From: Roseburia sp.
GTDB taxonomy: Bacteria > Bacillota_A > Clostridia > Lachnospirales > Lachnospiraceae
Direction of reading: 5' to 3'
Assembly: GCA_017547315.1 (NCBI GenBank)
Contig: JAFYQA010000147.1
Coordinates: 1-7,288, forward strand
Length of the DNA stretch: 7,288 bases
Made by a program: the position numbers and the translations under genes. Below, piece by piece: positions 6,618-7,288 of this stretch (the stretch's first letter is position 1; each line of letters starts with the position of its first letter). The notes beneath the pieces are model-generated. The model made no database searches. It worked only from the letters and a program-made list of their open reading frames with translations, and had not been told where the DNA came from.

Positions 6618-6659
6618 ATTTTCTCCCATCCTCCATCCGGTTATCTGCACTTTAGCTAA

Positions 6660-6710
6660 TATAAAAGATGGGTTCATCATACTCCTCTTTTCAGAAGTTG
6701 TGAACCCATC
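6660..6710 (-). terminator. Terminator behind the helicase gene
   Basis: On the minus strand GATGGGTTCA (6710-6701) pairs perfectly with TGAACCCATC (6676-6667). An inner ACTTCT/AGGAGT stem closes a GAAAAG loop, and TTTTATATT follows. It lies about 90 nt past the helicase stop and before the ParA-like start, so it most likely ends the helicase transcript. The 74 bp from 6726 to 6799 hold nothing else except a small ACGCA/TGCGT hairpin. Confidence 0.8.
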
Positions 6711-6799
6711 CATTCGCACAAACACTACGCAAAATGCGTTATTCCATTATCTCACAATCATAAAATATTCATCAAAGCTACTCCATCGTATTCTAAAAC

Positions 6800-7288
6800 T
6801 TAATCCTTTCGTTCCTTATTCCAGAACATATCCAAATGCTTCTCTACATCCTGCACTGTACAAATCTCATACTTCTCCCACTCTCTCGGGAAAAGACCTC
6901 TGTAATCATTCTGTAGGAAACGCTCATCCAGTAATTCTATTACTCCGACATCTTCTATCGTACGAATCACTCGACCAGCAGCCTGCAAGACCTTGTTTAT
7001 CCCAGGATATCGGTACGCATAATCAAACCCCATACCAGTCATTTTTTCGTAATAATTCATAAGAATCTCACGTTCATTACTAATCTGTGGCAAACCGGTT
7101 CCTACAATAATAGCTCCTATCAACTGTTCACGCTTCAAGTCAATTCCTTCGCCAAAGATGCCGCCCATTACACAAAACGCTACCAAAGATTTCTCATGTT
7201 CCTCCGCAAATTCTGCAAGAAAACCTTCTCTCTCCTCTTCCTTCATACCAATTTCCTGCAATAGTATGTCAATTTCATCAGAAAACTG
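6800..7288 (-). CDS. DinG/XPD-type DNA helicase, C-terminal part
   Basis: The frame is open at the right edge, so only the last 162 residues are visible. They carry the C-terminal motifs of superfamily 2 helicases of the Rad3/XPD/DinG type: VAFCVMGGIFGEGIDL (36-51, motif V region), IIVGTGLP (60-67), YPGINKVLQAAGRVIRT (94-110, motif VI with QxxGRxxR) and LLDERF (119-124). These enzymes unwind DNA with ATP in repair or at R-loops; many have an iron-sulphur cluster in the part not seen here. The TAA stop is at 6802-6800 and a terminator follows. The family is clear. The exact member (DinG-like, YoaA-like or a PD-(D/E)XK-fused clostridial type) cannot be judged without the N-terminus. Confidence 0.88.
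   Translation of the reverse strand, partial: QFSDEIDILLQEIGMKEEEREGFLAEFAEEHEKSLVAFCVMGGIFGEGIDLKREQLIGAIIVGTGLPQISNEREILMNYYEKMTGMGFDYAYRYPGINKVLQAAGRVIRTIEDVGVIELLDERFLQNDYRGLFPREWEKYEICTVQDVEKHLDMFWNKERKD

Noticed and set aside
6574..7062. Plus-strand frame opposite the helicase and ParA-like genes
   Set aside because: It runs antisense through conserved helicase motifs and through the terminator at 6660-6710, and has no ribosome binding site.

Overview
The window looks like chromosomal DNA from a low-GC anaerobic Firmicute, most likely a member of the Lachnospiraceae (Clostridia). The reasons are the sequence of the IMP dehydrogenase, the eukaryotic-type HisA, consensus sigma-A promoters, strong Shine-Dalgarno sites and many U-tailed terminators. 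No RNA-coding rRNA/tRNA genes, transposase or integrase gene is visible.

Left part (1-1877, all minus strand). Reading leftwards from the hisA end, there is a type III toxin-antitoxin locus. It consists of a consensus promoter, a small antitoxin RNA made of two perfect 38-nt repeats plus a degenerate partial copy, an intrinsic terminator, and then toxN, which encodes an AbiQ/ToxN-type endoribonuclease. Behind it is a small XRE-type regulator gene with its own promoter and terminator, and then an unknown gene that runs off the left edge. The toxIN-xre block is bounded by a perfect 25-bp direct repeat (506-530 and 1842-1866). This makes it look like a 1.34-kb cassette placed immediately behind hisA. 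It is the most interesting part of the window.

Middle part (1878-5881). An orphan hisA of the eukaryotic type (minus strand) is divergent from guaB (IMP dehydrogenase, plus strand). guaB has a near-consensus promoter and a structured leader, and it is flanked by two hairpins with the same ATTCAGAGC/GCTCTGAAT arms. Downstream on the same strand is a CNNM/CorC-type membrane protein with a TTG start. Its stop codon lies in the loop of its own terminator.

Right part (5882-7288, minus strand). A ParA/MinD-like protein with a degenerate Walker A motif lies downstream of the C-terminal end of a DinG/XPD-type helicase, which is cut by the right edge. A terminator hairpin separates the two.

Functionally, hisA and guaB are purine/histidine housekeeping genes, corC is ion homeostasis, and the helicase is DNA repair. 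The toxIN cassette is an accessory anti-phage or stabilisation module inserted among them.
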